56,155 nucleotides of DNA, from positions 1 through 56,155 of the forward strand of contig CAMBQQ010000008.1 in assembly GCA_945870035.1 (NCBI GenBank), read 5' to 3'. The notes beneath the pieces are model-generated. The model was given only the letters and a program-made list of their open reading frames with translations, searched no databases and was not told the origin of the DNA. Position numbers and translations under genes: made by a program. Of this stretch, positions 32,890 to 45,909 are shown in pieces (within the stretch, counting starts at the first letter, position 1; each line of letters begins with the position of its first letter). Source of the stretch: Rhizobium sp. Q54 (GTDB taxonomy: Bacteria; Pseudomonadota; Alphaproteobacteria; Rhizobiales; Xanthobacteraceae).

Positions 32890-35852
32890 GTGCTCCTGCC
32901 GGACGCAACCCTGGAACATCGAACACGCCCTTGGCGTCGCGTCTTGTTGCCGCGCCCCTGGCGGTCGATCTGGCGACGGCGAAAGCTCGCGTCAATGAAT
33001 GGCTGGGCGGCCTGATCGACGCCGATCGCGCCGCGCTGCGCGATTTGACGGCGGCGCACCCACTTGTCGAAGCCGTGCTGGAAAGCCTCGCCGACAGTTC
33101 GCCGTTCCTGTGGGATCTGGTCAGCGCGGCGCCGGCGCGCTTTCTCGCTTTGATGGCCAATGCGCCGGAGACGCATCTCTCCGAACTCCTTGCCACCAAC
33201 GGGAGCGCCGCCGCGCTCTGCGAAGACATCGACGAGGCCATGCGCATCTTGCGGCGTATGAAGGCGGAAGCAGCCTTGCTGATTGCGCTCGCCGACATTG
33301 GCGGCGTCTGGCCGGTGATGCGGGCGACGCAGGCGCTGACTGAGCTGGCCGACACCGCTGTCGATGCCGCCGTGCGCTTTGCGCTGTCAGAGGCCGCGCG
33401 CGCCGGCCGCCTCAATTCCAAAGACAAAGCCAATCCGCACATCGAAAGCGGCTACATCGTGCTTGCCATGGGCAAGATGGGCGGTTTCGAGCTGAACTAT
33501 TCCAGCGACATCGACCTCATCGTCTTCTTCGATCCGGACAGCAAAATCCTGGCCGACGGCGCGGAAGCGGCGCCGACTTTCGTGCGCATCACCCAGCGCG
33601 TCGTCAAGCTTTTGCAGGAACACACCGGCGACGGCTACGTCTTCCGCACCGATTTGCGGCTGCGGCCCGATCCGGCTTCGACCGGCATTGCCATCTCGAT
33701 CCACGCGGCGATGTCTTACTACGAAAGCGTCGGCCAGAACTGGGAACGGGCGATGATGATCAAGGGGCGCGCCTGCGCCGGCGACATCGCGGCCGGCGAC
33801 GCGATCCTCTCGGAACTCGCGCCCTTCGTCTGGCGCAAATATCTCGACTTCGCCGCGGTGGCCGATGTGCACGCGATGAAGCGGCAGATCAACGCTTTCC
33901 GCGGCCACGGCGAGATCGCCGTCGAAGGCCACAACATCAAGCTCGGCCGTGGCGGCATCCGCGAAGTCGAGTTTTTCGCGCAGACCCAGCAGCTGATCGC
34001 CGGCGGCCGCAGCGCGCATCTGCGCGACCGCGGCACATTGGTGACACTCGACAAGCTTTGCGAGGATGGCTGGATCGACGCCGCCGCGCGCGACGCGATG
34101 AAAGCGGCCTATTGCTTCCTGCGCACGGTCGAGCACCGCTTGCAGATGGTCAACGACGAGCAGACGCAGGCGCTGCCGGCGGCGCGCGCCGATCTCGAGC
34201 GCTTCGCGCGTTTTCTCGGCTATGCAAGCCGCGACGCCTTTGCCGAGGTTCTCATCGGCCATCTCGAAGCGGTGCAAGATCACTATGCCCGGCTGTTCGA
34301 GAAGGTGCCGGACGGCGACGGGCCGGCGCTGGCCTTTCCCGCCGACGCCGACGATCCGCAGACCTTGGCGCGGCTCACCGAGATGGGTTTTCGCGCGCCG
34401 CTGGAAACTTCGACCATCGTGCGGCAATGGCTTGCCGGCGAACATCGCTCGCTGAAAGGCGACGTCACCCACGCGCACCTGACGGCTTTGCTGCCGACAC
34501 TGCTGGAGCATATCGGCCGCACCGACAATCCCGCCGCCACGCTCGTGTTGTTCGATCATTTCCTTGGCAACCTGCATGGCGCGGCGCGGCTGCTATCGCT
34601 GTTGCGGCAGAAGCCGGAGCTGATCGCGCTGATCGCGCTGGTGCTCGGCATTGCGCCGCGCCTGGCGGATACGTTGGCGCGGCATCCGCAAGTGATGGAC
34701 GCGCTGGTCGATCCGAGTTTCTTCGGCGTGCTGCCTGACGACGAGGAGTTGCAGCGCCGGCTCGATGCCGCTTTGGCATTGTCGCGTTACGATGAGGACC
34801 TGCTCGAGCGCATCCGCATGTTCGGACTGGAATACATGTTCCTGATCGGCGTGCGCATTCTGTCCGGCACGCTGACGGCGCGGCTGGCCGGGGAGGCCTT
34901 TGCGCGGCTCGCCGATGCGGTGATCCGCGCTGTGCATCGCGCGGTGTCGGAGGTTTTTGCCGCGACCTATGGCCACATCAAAGCCGAGGAAACCGCTGTG
35001 CTGGCGATGGGCAAGCTCGGCGGCCGCGAGATGACCGCGACCTCCGACCTCGACCTGATCACCTTCTACGACTTCGACGGCGAGCATCCGGAATCGGACG
35101 GCAAGCGCGTCCTCTATGGTGCGCAGTATTTCGCGCGGCTGACGCAGCGTTTGATCAATGCGTTGACCGCGCAGACCAATTACGGCGCGCTCTATGAAGT
35201 CGACATGCGGTTGCGGCCGTCGGGGCAGGCGGGACCTCTGGCAACGCAGATCGGCAGCTTCATCAACTATCAGGAAAACGAAGCCTGGACCTGGGAGCAC
35301 ATGGCGCTGACGCGCGCCCGTGTGGTGTCGGCGTCACCCGCGTTCAGCGCGCGCGTCGAGGCCGTTATTCAGGAGATATTGCGGCGGCCGCGCGACGCCG
35401 AGCAGATCTCCGGCGATGTCGTCGAAATGCGTGCGGCCATCGCCAAGGAGAAGGGCGACAGCAACCCCTGGGATTTGAAGAACGCGGCCGGCGGCCTGGT
35501 CGATCTCGAATTCATCGCGCAGTATCTGCAACTCGTGCATGCGCACGCGCATCCGGAGATTCTCGACACCTCGACGGCGCGCGTATTGGAAAAGGCGCGG
35601 CAACTGAAGCTGGTGTCGGTTGAGGACGCCGAGGTGCTGCGTCCGGCGGCGCAGCTCTATCACGATCTGACGCAGATATTGCGGCTGTGCCTGGCAGGTC
35701 CGTTCGACGCCAAGACCGCCGGTCCCGGCCTGTTGCGTCTGCTGGCGCGCGCCGCCGACGTGCCGGATTTCGCCACGCTCAATGTCACATTGATCGAGAC
35801 GCAAAAGCGCGTGCGCGAAAGTTTCGTGCGGATTCTGGGAAAGGCGCCGTAG
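32886..35852 (+). CDS. glnE: Bifunctional glutamine synthetase adenylyltransferase/deadenylase
   Basis: 988 residues, full length for GlnE. It adds and removes AMP on glutamine synthetase according to nitrogen status, under PII control. It has two nucleotidyltransferase domains: the N-terminal removase with GKMGGFELNYSSDIDLIVFFD (motif split: GGFELNYSSD, DLIVFF) near residues 195-220, and the C-terminal adenylylase with MGKLGGREMTATSDLDLITFYD near 710-730. Both keep the paired aspartates for metal. RLRPSGQAGPLAT and TWEHMALTRARVV are further family blocks. It is coupled to the upstream kinase gene and converges on the PleC-like gene with a 12-base gap. Confidence 0.96.
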   Translation: MSAPAGRNPGTSNTPLASRLVAAPLAVDLATAKARVNEWLGGLIDADRAALRDLTAAHPLVEAVLESLADSSPFLWDLVSAAPARFLALMANAPETHLSELLATNGSAAALCEDIDEAMRILRRMKAEAALLIALADIGGVWPVMRATQALTELADTAVDAAVRFALSEAARAGRLNSKDKANPHIESGYIVLAMGKMGGFELNYSSDIDLIVFFDPDSKILADGAEAAPTFVRITQRVVKLLQEHTGDGYVFRTDLRLRPDPASTGIAISIHAAMSYYESVGQNWERAMMIKGRACAGDIAAGDAILSELAPFVWRKYLDFAAVADVHAMKRQINAFRGHGEIAVEGHNIKLGRGGIREVEFFAQTQQLIAGGRSAHLRDRGTLVTLDKLCEDGWIDAAARDAMKAAYCFLRTVEHRLQMVNDEQTQALPAARADLERFARFLGYASRDAFAEVLIGHLEAVQDHYARLFEKVPDGDGPALAFPADADDPQTLARLTEMGFRAPLETSTIVRQWLAGEHRSLKGDVTHAHLTALLPTLLEHIGRTDNPAATLVLFDHFLGNLHGAARLLSLLRQKPELIALIALVLGIAPRLADTLARHPQVMDALVDPSFFGVLPDDEELQRRLDAALALSRYDEDLLERIRMFGLEYMFLIGVRILSGTLTARLAGEAFARLADAVIRAVHRAVSEVFAATYGHIKAEETAVLAMGKLGGREMTATSDLDLITFYDFDGEHPESDGKRVLYGAQYFARLTQRLINALTAQTNYGALYEVDMRLRPSGQAGPLATQIGSFINYQENEAWTWEHMALTRARVVSASPAFSARVEAVIQEILRRPRDAEQISGDVVEMRAAIAKEKGDSNPWDLKNAAGGLVDLEFIAQYLQLVHAHAHPEILDTSTARVLEKARQLKLVSVEDAEVLRPAAQLYHDLTQILRLCLAGPFDAKTAGPGLLRLLARAADVPDFATLNVTLIETQKRVRESFVRILGKAP

Positions 35853-35864
35853 CGCCGCGATGCC

Positions 35865-38162
<2,298 letters not shown>

Positions 38163-38350
38163 GAAGGCCTCCGTGTGGAATTTCCCCTACCGCCCTGAGC
38201 CGGAAGCACTGCGTTACCGGTCCGAATCAGCAAGTCGATTGGAATCGATGGGCGCTGATTTGTCGAGAGTCCGAAGAGTCAATTATGAAAAAATCGTTAC
38301 CCACTAAAAATTGAGTCCGGTCAAACACTAAGCAGAAGGTCATTTCGTTT

Positions 38351-38399
38351 GCGCATGATCTTGTCCGAAAACCGGTACCTACTTTTCGGGATCATGCGC
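38351..38399. repeat. 49-bp palindromic repeat, copy 1
   Basis: Begins GCGCATGATCTTGTCC and ends TTTTCGGGATCATGCGC; the outer 10 bases are perfect inverted repeats. It differs at two positions from the reverse complement of the copy at 44117-44165. It ends one base into the pepN stop codon. The rest of the 236-base gap between the kinase and pepN genes (38163-38350) holds nothing else I can identify; it should contain the pleC promoter near 38200. Confidence 0.9.
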
Positions 38400-41041
38400 T
38401 ACCCGAGTGCACGCTCGACGATGTCGGAGAGATCGCGCGACAGGCCGGTCGTCGACTTCATGCGCTGCAATGCGGCCTGTGCCTTGGCCTGACGGCCGGT
38501 CTCGAGCGTGCGCCAGGTGCGGAACGCCGTCGCCATGCGGGCGGCGAGCTGCGGGTTCTTCGGATCGAGCGCGAGAATGGTATCGGCGAGGAATTCGTAG
38601 CCTTCGCCATCGGCGCGGTTGAACTGCGTCGGGTTGCTATGCGCAAAAGCGCCGATCAGCGCCCGCACGCGGTTCGGATTGGCGAATGAAAACGCCGGAT
38701 GGCCGGTGAGGCTGCGGACATGGTCGAGCGTGCCGGGTTGCGGCGTCATCGCCTGCAGCGAGAACCATTTGTCGATGACCAAAGCGTCGGCGGCATAACG
38801 TTTGTAGAAGTCGGCGAGCGCGGTATCTCGCTCCGGCACGGCATGCTGCGACAAAGTGGCGAGCGCCGCCATGCGGTCGGTCATGTTGTCGGCGGCGTCG
38901 TATTGGCGGGCGGCGCGCGTAATCGCCTCCGGCGCGCCAGACGCGGCCATGAGGTCGAGCGCGCTGTTGCGCAGCGCGCGGCGTCCGGCGCTGGCGGCGT
39001 CCGGCGAGTAGGGGCCGTTGGTCGCCATGCGGTCATAGACCTGGGCCAGCGCGCCGCCGAGATGTTCGCCAATGTCGGCGCGCAAAGCCGCCCGCGCCCG
39101 GTAAATGGCGTCGGGATCGATATCGCGGCCGATCTCGCGCGCGACGTCGCCTTCGCCCGGCGGCGTCAATGCGAGCGCGACAAAGGCCGGCTCCAGCGTT
39201 GCGTCGTCGAGAATGGCGGCCATCGCCGCCAGCAGGTCATCGCCGCGCCGCGGCGCCTCGCCGGCGCGCAGCCGCGAGACGTTGTCGATGAGGAGCCGCA
39301 TCGCGGTCGTCTGCAACGCCTGCCAGCGGTTGAACGGGTCGCTGTCATGGGCGGCCAAGAAGGCGAGATCCGCGGCATCCAGATCGGTATTGAGCTTGAT
39401 CGGCGCCGAAAATCCACGGTTGATCGAAAGCACCGGGCGCTCTTCGATCCCGGTAAAGGTGAACGTCTTTTCCGCCTCGTCCAGCACCAGGACGCCGCGT
39501 TCCGAAACACCGCCGCCGGCGCGCGTCATCGGCAGGTCGCGGCCGTCCGGGCCGACGAGGCCGGTGACCAGCGGGATCGTCATCGGTTGCTTGATTGATT
39601 GGTTCGGTGTCGGCAAAATTTTCTGATTTAGTATCAGTACGTAAGTTTTGGTGTCGGCATCGTAGCGCGTGCTGGCGGTAATGATCGGCGTACCCGCTTG
39701 GCTGTACCAGAGCATGAACTGCGTCATGTCGCGTATGTCGCCAACGTCGGCGAAGCACTTGATGAACTGTTCGACGGTGGCGGCTTCGCCATCGTGACGC
39801 TCGAAATAGAGATCCATGCCTTGGCGAAATTTCGCCGGACCAAGCAACGTATGCACCATTCGCACCACTTCGGCGCCTTTTTCGTAAATGGTGCTGGTGT
39901 AGAAGTTGTTGATCTCCTTGTACTGCTCGGGGCGCACCGGATGCGCCAAAGGCCCCGCATCCTCGATGAACTGTGCGGCGCGCAGGCCGCGGACATCGCT
40001 GATGCGCTTGACCGGCCGCGAGCGCATGTCGCTGGTGAATTCCTGATCGCGGAAAACCGTCAGGCCTTCCTTGAGGCAAAGCTGAAACCAGTCGCGGCAG
40101 GTGATGCGGTTGCCGGTCCAGTTGTGGAAATATTCGTGGGCGATGACGGCCTCGACGCCGCCGAAATCGCCGTCGGTCGCGGTATCGCCAGTGGCCAACA
40201 CGTATTTGTCGTTGAAGACGTTGAGGCCCTTGTTCTCCATCGCGCCCATGTTGAAGTCGGAGACGGCGACGATCATGAAGATATCGAGGTCGTATTCACG
40301 ACCATAGGCTTCTTCGTCCCAGCGCATCGAGCGCTTCAGTGCGTCCATGGCATAGGCGCAGCGATTTTCCTTGCCGTGCTCGACATAAATGCGCAGCGTG
40401 ACGTCGCGTCCGCTCATGGTACGGAATTTGTCTTCGACGCAGGCGAGGTCGCCGCCGACCAGTGCGAACAAATATGACGGCTTCTTGTGCGGATCGTGCC
40501 AGACCGCGAAGTGCCGGCCGCCGGGCAGGTCGCCGCTCTCGGTCAGATTGCCGTTCGCCAGCAGCACCGGCGCTTCCGCTTTGTCGGCTTCGATGCGCGT
40601 GGTGTAGACCGCCATCACGTCGGGACGATCCGGAAAGTAAGTGATGCGGCGGAAGCCCTCGGCTTCGCATTGCGTGCAATAGGTGCCGCTCGACCGGTAC
40701 AGGCCGGACAACTGCGTGTTGGCGGTCGGATCGACCAATGTTTCGATGTCGAGCGTGAACGGGCCGTTCGGCGGCTGCGCGATGGTGAGGCCTTCGGGCC
40801 CGGCGATGTAGCTGTCGGACGGCAACGCGGCGCCGTTTATTTTCAGCGAAACCAAGGTCAGGCCGTCACCATCGAGCACCAATGGCGCTGCACCGCCTTG
40901 CGGGTTAGGCCGTAACGCCAAGGTCGCGCGCACTTTGGTTTGGGACGGATGCAATGCGACGTCGAGATGGACGGTGTCGACCAGCCAGTCCGGCGGGCGG
41001 TAATCTGTCAGGCGGATCGGCTGGGCGATGTCTGTGCGCAT
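38399..41041 (-). CDS. pepN: Aminopeptidase N (M1 family zinc metalloprotease)
   Basis: 880 residues, normal length for bacterial PepN. The exopeptidase motif GAMENKGLNVFN and the zinc site HEYFHNWTGNR (about residue 302) with the distal glutamate in LKEGLTVFRDQEF are intact. The substrate-tyrosine region (NNFYTSTIYEKGAEVVRM) follows. The C-terminal helical domain extends to the end. It is a cytoplasmic enzyme that releases N-terminal residues in peptide turnover. A 53-base gap separates it from the upstream cation transporter on the same strand. Confidence 0.96.
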   Translation of the reverse strand: MRTDIAQPIRLTDYRPPDWLVDTVHLDVALHPSQTKVRATLALRPNPQGGAAPLVLDGDGLTLVSLKINGAALPSDSYIAGPEGLTIAQPPNGPFTLDIETLVDPTANTQLSGLYRSSGTYCTQCEAEGFRRITYFPDRPDVMAVYTTRIEADKAEAPVLLANGNLTESGDLPGGRHFAVWHDPHKKPSYLFALVGGDLACVEDKFRTMSGRDVTLRIYVEHGKENRCAYAMDALKRSMRWDEEAYGREYDLDIFMIVAVSDFNMGAMENKGLNVFNDKYVLATGDTATDGDFGGVEAVIAHEYFHNWTGNRITCRDWFQLCLKEGLTVFRDQEFTSDMRSRPVKRISDVRGLRAAQFIEDAGPLAHPVRPEQYKEINNFYTSTIYEKGAEVVRMVHTLLGPAKFRQGMDLYFERHDGEAATVEQFIKCFADVGDIRDMTQFMLWYSQAGTPIITASTRYDADTKTYVLILNQKILPTPNQSIKQPMTIPLVTGLVGPDGRDLPMTRAGGGVSERGVLVLDEAEKTFTFTGIEERPVLSINRGFSAPIKLNTDLDAADLAFLAAHDSDPFNRWQALQTTAMRLLIDNVSRLRAGEAPRRGDDLLAAMAAILDDATLEPAFVALALTPPGEGDVAREIGRDIDPDAIYRARAALRADIGEHLGGALAQVYDRMATNGPYSPDAASAGRRALRNSALDLMAASGAPEAITRAARQYDAADNMTDRMAALATLSQHAVPERDTALADFYKRYAADALVIDKWFSLQAMTPQPGTLDHVRSLTGHPAFSFANPNRVRALIGAFAHSNPTQFNRADGEGYEFLADTILALDPKNPQLAARMATAFRTWRTLETGRQAKAQAALQRMKSTTGLSRDLSDIVERALG

Positions 41042-41094
41042 ACGAATGATCTAGGGCTTCCGGTGGTGAATTGGAAGAAGGCGGCACAAGAATC

Positions 41095-42465
41095 CTAGCG
41101 TATCGGTTCTGCGTGACCAATCACGCGCTTGATGAGTGACGAATGCAGATTGAGGGCGCGTTCCAGCGCATCGACCTTTTCATGGACCGTTTGCACGGTC
41201 ATGTCCGGATCGACATGACAATGGAAGTTGACGATCTCGCCGTCGTCGGTTTCGCGCACGCGCACGTCATGGACATTGCGCAAGGCGCGGTCATTCGCGG
41301 CAAGCTCAGATAGCGCCGCATGCACGGCGGTGACCCGTTCCGGTGGCGCTTCTCGGCCTGAAGCGTCTTCAGACTGGAGCGGCTCGATGTGGGTTTCCAC
41401 TTCGACGCCAGTGCCAAGTTCACCGGCGATGGCATTTTCAAGTGCATCGGCTATTTCGTGCGCGGCGGCGAGGGACAGTTTGCCGTCCACTTCCAGGTCC
41501 AGCGCGATGGCCAGCCGGTCCTGGATGTTGTGAACCGTGACGTGGTGCACGGCGAGCGCGCGGTTGCGCGCGATCACCATGACACGGTCGAGCACGGTTT
41601 CGCTGTCGAGTGCGACTGGATCGGTGGTAACAATCGACTCGGCGCCTCGTATTTCCCGGCTGAGCGCGCTTGCGACTTCGCCCTTGATCGCGCTGACTCT
41701 GTCGAGCGGCAACGTGCGGCTGACGGCAACGGTCAGGTCGATGAAGGTCTTGTCACCGACGCCGCGCGCGCGCACGTCCTCGACGGCGACCACGCCGGCT
41801 ACTTTTTCGACGATATCGGTAATATTGGCGACGGCGCCAACCGGCGCGGTATCGGTCAATGTTTCGACGGTCCGGCGGCCAAGCCGCCAGCCGGCGACGC
41901 AGACCAGCAACGCGACCGCCAGGGCAGCAACGGAATCCGCCCACCAGATGCCAAAGCTCACGCCGATCAATCCGGCGATGACAGCCAGCGATGCCCAGAG
42001 ATCCGACGAGAAGTGTAGCGCGTCGGCCTCCAGCGCCTGGCTTTGCGTTGCCTTGGCGACGCGCGTCAAGGCTCGGGCGCGGAAGAAATCGACGATCACC
42101 GATGCGGCCATGACGATGAAGGCCCAATTCGTGGCGACGACGATATGCGGCTCGTGTTCGATCAGGCGCTTGACGGCTTCCCAGATGACAATGCCAGACA
42201 GCAGGAACAGCAGGGCGGTTTCGCCCAGCGCTGATACGCTTTCGACCTTGCCGTGGCCGTAATGGTGTTCGTCATCGGCAGGCTTGAACGAAATCCGAAC
42301 CGCCATATAGGTCATGATGGCGGCGCCGAGATCGATCAGCGAATGGCCGGCTTCCGACAGGATCGCCAGCGAGCCGGTGGAAAATCCGACAATGCCTTTG
42401 GCGACCGTCAGCGCGGCGGATGCCGCGATCGACGTCAGTGCCACCTGTTCTTTTTCGTGCTGCAT
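41095..42465 (-). CDS. Cation diffusion facilitator (CDF) metal efflux transporter
   Basis: 456 residues from the ATG at 42465; an open frame continues upstream but runs antisense through the dehydratase gene and is not credible. Six helices lie in residues about 10-215 with the metal site in LSEAGHSLIDLGAA (TM2) and EADALHFSSDLWASLAVIAG (TM5), i.e. H-D and H-D pairs. The His/Glu-rich loop ADDEHHYGHGKVES is a family mark. Two cytoplasmic CTD-like domains follow (about 220-300 and 310-450), longer than usual CDFs of 300 residues; the second includes FHCHVDPDMTVQTVHEKVDALE. Probably exports Zn, Co, Fe or Mn. Confidence 0.88.
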   Translation of the reverse strand: MQHEKEQVALTSIAASAALTVAKGIVGFSTGSLAILSEAGHSLIDLGAAIMTYMAVRISFKPADDEHHYGHGKVESVSALGETALLFLLSGIVIWEAVKRLIEHEPHIVVATNWAFIVMAASVIVDFFRARALTRVAKATQSQALEADALHFSSDLWASLAVIAGLIGVSFGIWWADSVAALAVALLVCVAGWRLGRRTVETLTDTAPVGAVANITDIVEKVAGVVAVEDVRARGVGDKTFIDLTVAVSRTLPLDRVSAIKGEVASALSREIRGAESIVTTDPVALDSETVLDRVMVIARNRALAVHHVTVHNIQDRLAIALDLEVDGKLSLAAAHEIADALENAIAGELGTGVEVETHIEPLQSEDASGREAPPERVTAVHAALSELAANDRALRNVHDVRVRETDDGEIVNFHCHVDPDMTVQTVHEKVDALERALNLHSSLIKRVIGHAEPIR

Positions 42466-42597
42466 GGGACCCTCGGCAGAAGGGGGTGTAGCGCAATAAG
42501 GGCGCAATTTCGACAGCGCTTTGGCCGGGATGTTCGCTCTTGCTTCTAAGTCGCAATAGCGCAGAATGCCGCGAAATCGTTTTAGGGAGACTGCCCG

Positions 42598-44115
42598 GTG
42601 GATACTCCGCGCTTCATACGTTTGGCGCATGGCGACAACGTTATCGTCGCCGTCGACCAGATCCCCGTTGGACAAACCGTCGACGGGACGACGGCGCGGC
42701 AGCGGATACCGCGAGGTCATAAAATGGCGGTGGCGCCGATCACGCTTGACGAACCGGTTCGCAAATACGGCCAGATCATCGGCTTCGCTTCGCAGCCGAT
42801 CGAGCCTGGCGACTGGGTGCATGAGCACAATGTGATCATGCACGATTTCGCCCGCGATTATCAGTTCGCGCAAGGCGCGAAAAACGACGAGATTTTGCCG
42901 CCCGAACTGCGCGAAACATTTCAGGGTTATCTGCGGCCGAACGGCCGCACCGGCACGCGCAATTATATCGGGATTCTCACCTCGGTGAACTGTTCGGCGA
43001 CGGTGGCGAAATTCATCGCCGAAGCTGTCAATCGCTCCGACATGCTCAAGGACTATCCGGAGATCGATGGCGTCGTGCCGTTCGTGCATGGCACCGGCTG
43101 CGGCATGGCGTCGAAAGGCGAAGGCTGGGACGTGCTGCTGCGGACCCAATGGGGCTACGCGACGCATCCCAATCTCGGCGGCGCGCTGATGGTCGGTCTC
43201 GGCTGCGAAATGTTTCAGATCGACCGCATGAAGGACAATTACGATCTGGTCGAGGGCGATCATTTCCAGACCATGACCATTCAAGCGATCGGCGGCACCA
43301 AGAAGACGATCGCCGAAGGTGTCGAGCGCATCAAGGCGATGTTGCCGATCGCGGCGAAATCCAAGCGCGAAACACGGCCGGCCTCCGAAGTCGTGCTGGC
43401 TTTACAATGCGGCGGCTCCGACGGCTATTCCGGCATCACCGCCAATCCGGCGCTGGGGTCGGCGGTCGATCTTCTGGTCAAGCATGGCGGCACCGGCGTG
43501 CTCGCCGAGACGCCGGAAATCTACGGCGCCGAACATCTGCTGACACGGCGCGCTGTGAATGCGGCGGTCGGTGAGAAACTGGTCGAGCGTATTCGCTGGT
43601 GGGAAGAATATACCGAGCGCAATCGCGGCGAGATGAACAACAATCCGTCGCCCGGCAACAAGGCCGGCGGGCTGACCACGATTCTGGAGAAGTCGTTGGG
43701 CGCCGCTGCCAAGGGCGGCTCGACGACAATGCGCGCGGTCTATGAATATGCCGAGCCGGTCCGCGAAAAGGGCTTCGTGTTCATGGATACGCCGGGCTTC
43801 GATCCGGTTGGCGCGACCGGGCAGGTCGCCGGCGGCTGCAACGTGATGTGTTTCACCACCGGCCGCGGCTCCGCCTTCGGCTGCAAGCCGACGCCGTCGA
43901 TCAAGCTCGCCACCAACAATTACGTCTATGAGACGATGACCGACGACATGGATATCAATTGCGGCGATATCCTTGACGGCGTCAGCCTCGAAGAAAAGGG
44001 CGAGGAGATTTTCCGGAAAGTGCTGGCGGTCGCCTCCGGCGCGCACACCAAGTCGGAAGATTTAGGCTACGGCGATCTCGAATTCGTGCCCTGGCAGATC
44101 GGCGCGACGATGTAG
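42598..44115 (+). CDS. UxaA/GarD-family sugar-acid dehydratase (altronate/galactarate type)
   Basis: 505 residues. The GTG start at 42598 has an AGGGAGA site 10 bases before. An N-terminal SAF domain (residues about 1-95, with [22 protein letters not shown] and WVHEHNV) precedes the catalytic part: [26 protein letters not shown], the [12 protein letters not shown] cluster, LGCEMFQID and [18 protein letters not shown]. Cysteines of these motifs and the C-terminal [19 protein letters not shown] suit the Fe-dependent active site. It removes water from altronate, galactarate or a similar acid. No other uronate genes lie nearby, so the substrate is open. Divergent from the CDF gene across 132 bases. 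Confidence 0.88.
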   Translation: MDTPRFIRLAHGDNVIVAVDQIPVGQTVDGTTARQRIPRGHKMAVAPITLDEPVRKYGQIIGFASQPIEPGDWVHEHNVIMHDFARDYQFAQGAKNDEILPPELRETFQGYLRPNGRTGTRNYIGILTSVNCSATVAKFIAEAVNRSDMLKDYPEIDGVVPFVHGTGCGMASKGEGWDVLLRTQWGYATHPNLGGALMVGLGCEMFQIDRMKDNYDLVEGDHFQTMTIQAIGGTKKTIAEGVERIKAMLPIAAKSKRETRPASEVVLALQCGGSDGYSGITANPALGSAVDLLVKHGGTGVLAETPEIYGAEHLLTRRAVNAAVGEKLVERIRWWEEYTERNRGEMNNNPSPGNKAGGLTTILEKSLGAAAKGGSTTMRAVYEYAEPVREKGFVFMDTPGFDPVGATGQVAGGCNVMCFTTGRGSAFGCKPTPSIKLATNNYVYETMTDDMDINCGDILDGVSLEEKGEEIFRKVLAVASGAHTKSEDLGYGDLEFVPWQIGATM

Positions 44116-44116
44116 G

Positions 44117-44165
44117 GCGCATGATCCCGAAAAGTGGGAACCGGTTTTCGGACAAGATCATGCGC
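44117..44165. repeat. 49-bp palindromic repeat, copy 2 (inverted)
   Basis: Begins GCGCATGATCCCGAAAAG and ends GGACAAGATCATGCGC. It is the reverse complement of the element at 38351-38399 except at two positions. It lies in the 61-base gap between the convergent dehydratase and GMC oxidoreductase genes and may serve as a bidirectional transcript end. Confidence 0.9.
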
Positions 44166-44176
44166 AATCAAAAATA

Positions 44177-45808
44177 TTACCCGGCTGCCGCCAGCGGCGC
44201 GCGCTCGGCGTCCTCCAGAATCATGTCGGCGCCTTTCTCCGCGATCATCACCACGGCGGCGTTGGTATTGCCGGACACGACCGTCGGCATGATCGAGGCA
44301 TCGATGACGCGCAAGCCACCGAGGCCGTGCACGCGCAGTCGTTCATCGACAACGGCGGCCGGATCGGGGCCCATGCGGCAGGTGCTGGTCGGGTGAAAGA
44401 TCGTGGTGCCGGTCTCGCGCGCATAGGCTAAAAGATCGGCATCGCTGGTGCAGTCCGCACCGGGCACGCGCTCTTCGGCAATATAGCGCCGGAGGGCTTC
44501 CTGGCCCATGATCGTGCGCTGCAATTTGACGCCGGCGAGAATCGTGTCGATATCGAACTGTGTGGACAGATAACGCGGCTGGATCGCCGGCGCCGCCGCC
44601 GGATCGCGCGACTTGATGCGCACGGTTCCGCGGCTTTCCGGACGCAATTGGCACACCGAGACGGTGAAGCCGGGAAACGGATGCAAATTGCCGCCGAGGC
44701 TGCCGGCGCTGAACAAAATGAAATGGATCTGCACGTCCGGCGTTTCCAGTTCCGGCCGCGTGCGCAGGAATGCGCCGGCATAGCCCGCGCCGATGGTCAG
44801 CACGCCCTTGCGCGACGTCATGTAGCGAAAGCCGGCGTGAATGCGGCGGTGCCAGCTATTGACCACGTCGTTCATCGTGATCGGTTCGGTGCAGCGATAC
44901 TGCATGCGGACCTGGAAATGGTCCTGCAAGTCGGCACCGACGCCGGGCCTATCGGCAACCACTGGAATGCCAAGCGAGCGCAAAAGCTCGGCCGGTCCGA
45001 CGCCGGAGAGCTGCAACAGTTGCGGCGAGTTGAAGGCGCCGCCGGCGACGATGACTTCGATGCCGGCCTGCGCGCTGTGCCGCGCTCCATCTTGCATGTA
45101 TTCGACGCCGGTGGCGCGCCGTCCCTCGAACAGAATGCGCGTCGCCAGCGCGCCGGTGGCGATCGTCAGGTTAGGCCGCTTGCGCGCGGGTTTGAGATAG
45201 CCGGCGGCGGTCGACTTGCGGCGGCCGTCGCGGGCGGTGAGCTGGAAATAGCCGGCGCCTTCCTGGTCGCGGCCGTTGAAGTCTTCGGTGCGCGGAAAGC
45301 CGGCCTGTCCGGCAGCATCGATGAAGGCTTCGCACAGAGGATGCGGCTCGCTGACATCGGACACCGCAAGCGGCCCGCCGACGCCGTGCAGGTCATCGGC
45401 GCCTCGCTCCTGGTCCTCGGATTTACGGAAGTAGGGCAGCACGTCGTCGAACCCCCAGCCGGCATTGCCGAGTTGGCGCCAGTGGTCGAAGTCCTGCGGC
45501 TGGCCGCGCACGTACAAAAGCCCGTTGATCGAACTGGAGCCGCCGAGCACCTTGCCGCGCGGCTGGATAATCTGCCGGTTGTTGAGTTCCGGTTCCGGCT
45601 CGGAGGCGTAGAGCCAGTTGTATTTGGCGTTGGTGAACAGCTTGCCGTAGCCGAGCGGGATATGAATCCAGACATGGCTGTCTTTGGGGCCGGCTTCCAG
45701 CAGCAGAACGCGGTGACGGCCGGAGGCGGTGAGGCGATTGGCCAGTACGCAGCCGGCCGAGCCCGCGCCGACGACGATGTAATCGAATGTTTGTGCGTTT
45801 CGCACCAT
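44177..45808 (-). CDS. GMC-family FAD oxidoreductase (choline dehydrogenase-like)
   Basis: 543 residues, full length for the glucose-methanol-choline family. FAD-binding [18 protein letters not shown] at the start, signature 1 [19 protein letters not shown], signature 2 [16 protein letters not shown], and the active-site histidines in [11 protein letters not shown] and in [19 protein letters not shown] with its catalytic Asn. It oxidises a primary alcohol to an aldehyde; BetA-like and aliphatic alcohol dehydrogenases cannot be separated from sequence alone. Divergent from an outer-membrane protein gene, with 101 bases between starts. Confidence 0.92.
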   Translation of the reverse strand: MVRNAQTFDYIVVGAGSAGCVLANRLTASGRHRVLLLEAGPKDSHVWIHIPLGYGKLFTNAKYNWLYASEPEPELNNRQIIQPRGKVLGGSSSINGLLYVRGQPQDFDHWRQLGNAGWGFDDVLPYFRKSEDQERGADDLHGVGGPLAVSDVSEPHPLCEAFIDAAGQAGFPRTEDFNGRDQEGAGYFQLTARDGRRKSTAAGYLKPARKRPNLTIATGALATRILFEGRRATGVEYMQDGARHSAQAGIEVIVAGGAFNSPQLLQLSGVGPAELLRSLGIPVVADRPGVGADLQDHFQVRMQYRCTEPITMNDVVNSWHRRIHAGFRYMTSRKGVLTIGAGYAGAFLRTRPELETPDVQIHFILFSAGSLGGNLHPFPGFTVSVCQLRPESRGTVRIKSRDPAAAPAIQPRYLSTQFDIDTILAGVKLQRTIMGQEALRRYIAEERVPGADCTSDADLLAYARETGTTIFHPTSTCRMGPDPAAVVDERLRVHGLGGLRVIDASIMPTVVSGNTNAAVVMIAEKGADMILEDAERAPLAAAG

Positions 45809-45839
45809 CGGCCGCTTCCTGTCCGTTGTTTTCTGGTGT

Positions 45840-45845
45840 TATACT
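45840..45845 (+). promoter_or_regulatory. Possible sigma-70 -10 element for the MetA-type gene
   Basis: TATACT lies 64 bases before the start. A weak -35 candidate, TTCCTG (45816-45821), is 18 bases further up. The site is in the only intergenic space available to this gene. Confidence 0.3.
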
Positions 45846-45909
45846 ATCGATGCAGGATAAGTTGAAATGCCTCGGCCGCGTCTATGCCATAAGAAACCAA
45901 GAGCATTCA

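Noticed and set aside
42466..43284. Upstream extension of the CDF gene through the dehydratase gene
   Set aside because: The extension is antisense to a well-supported gene, and the ATG at 42465 gives the normal CDF N-terminus.
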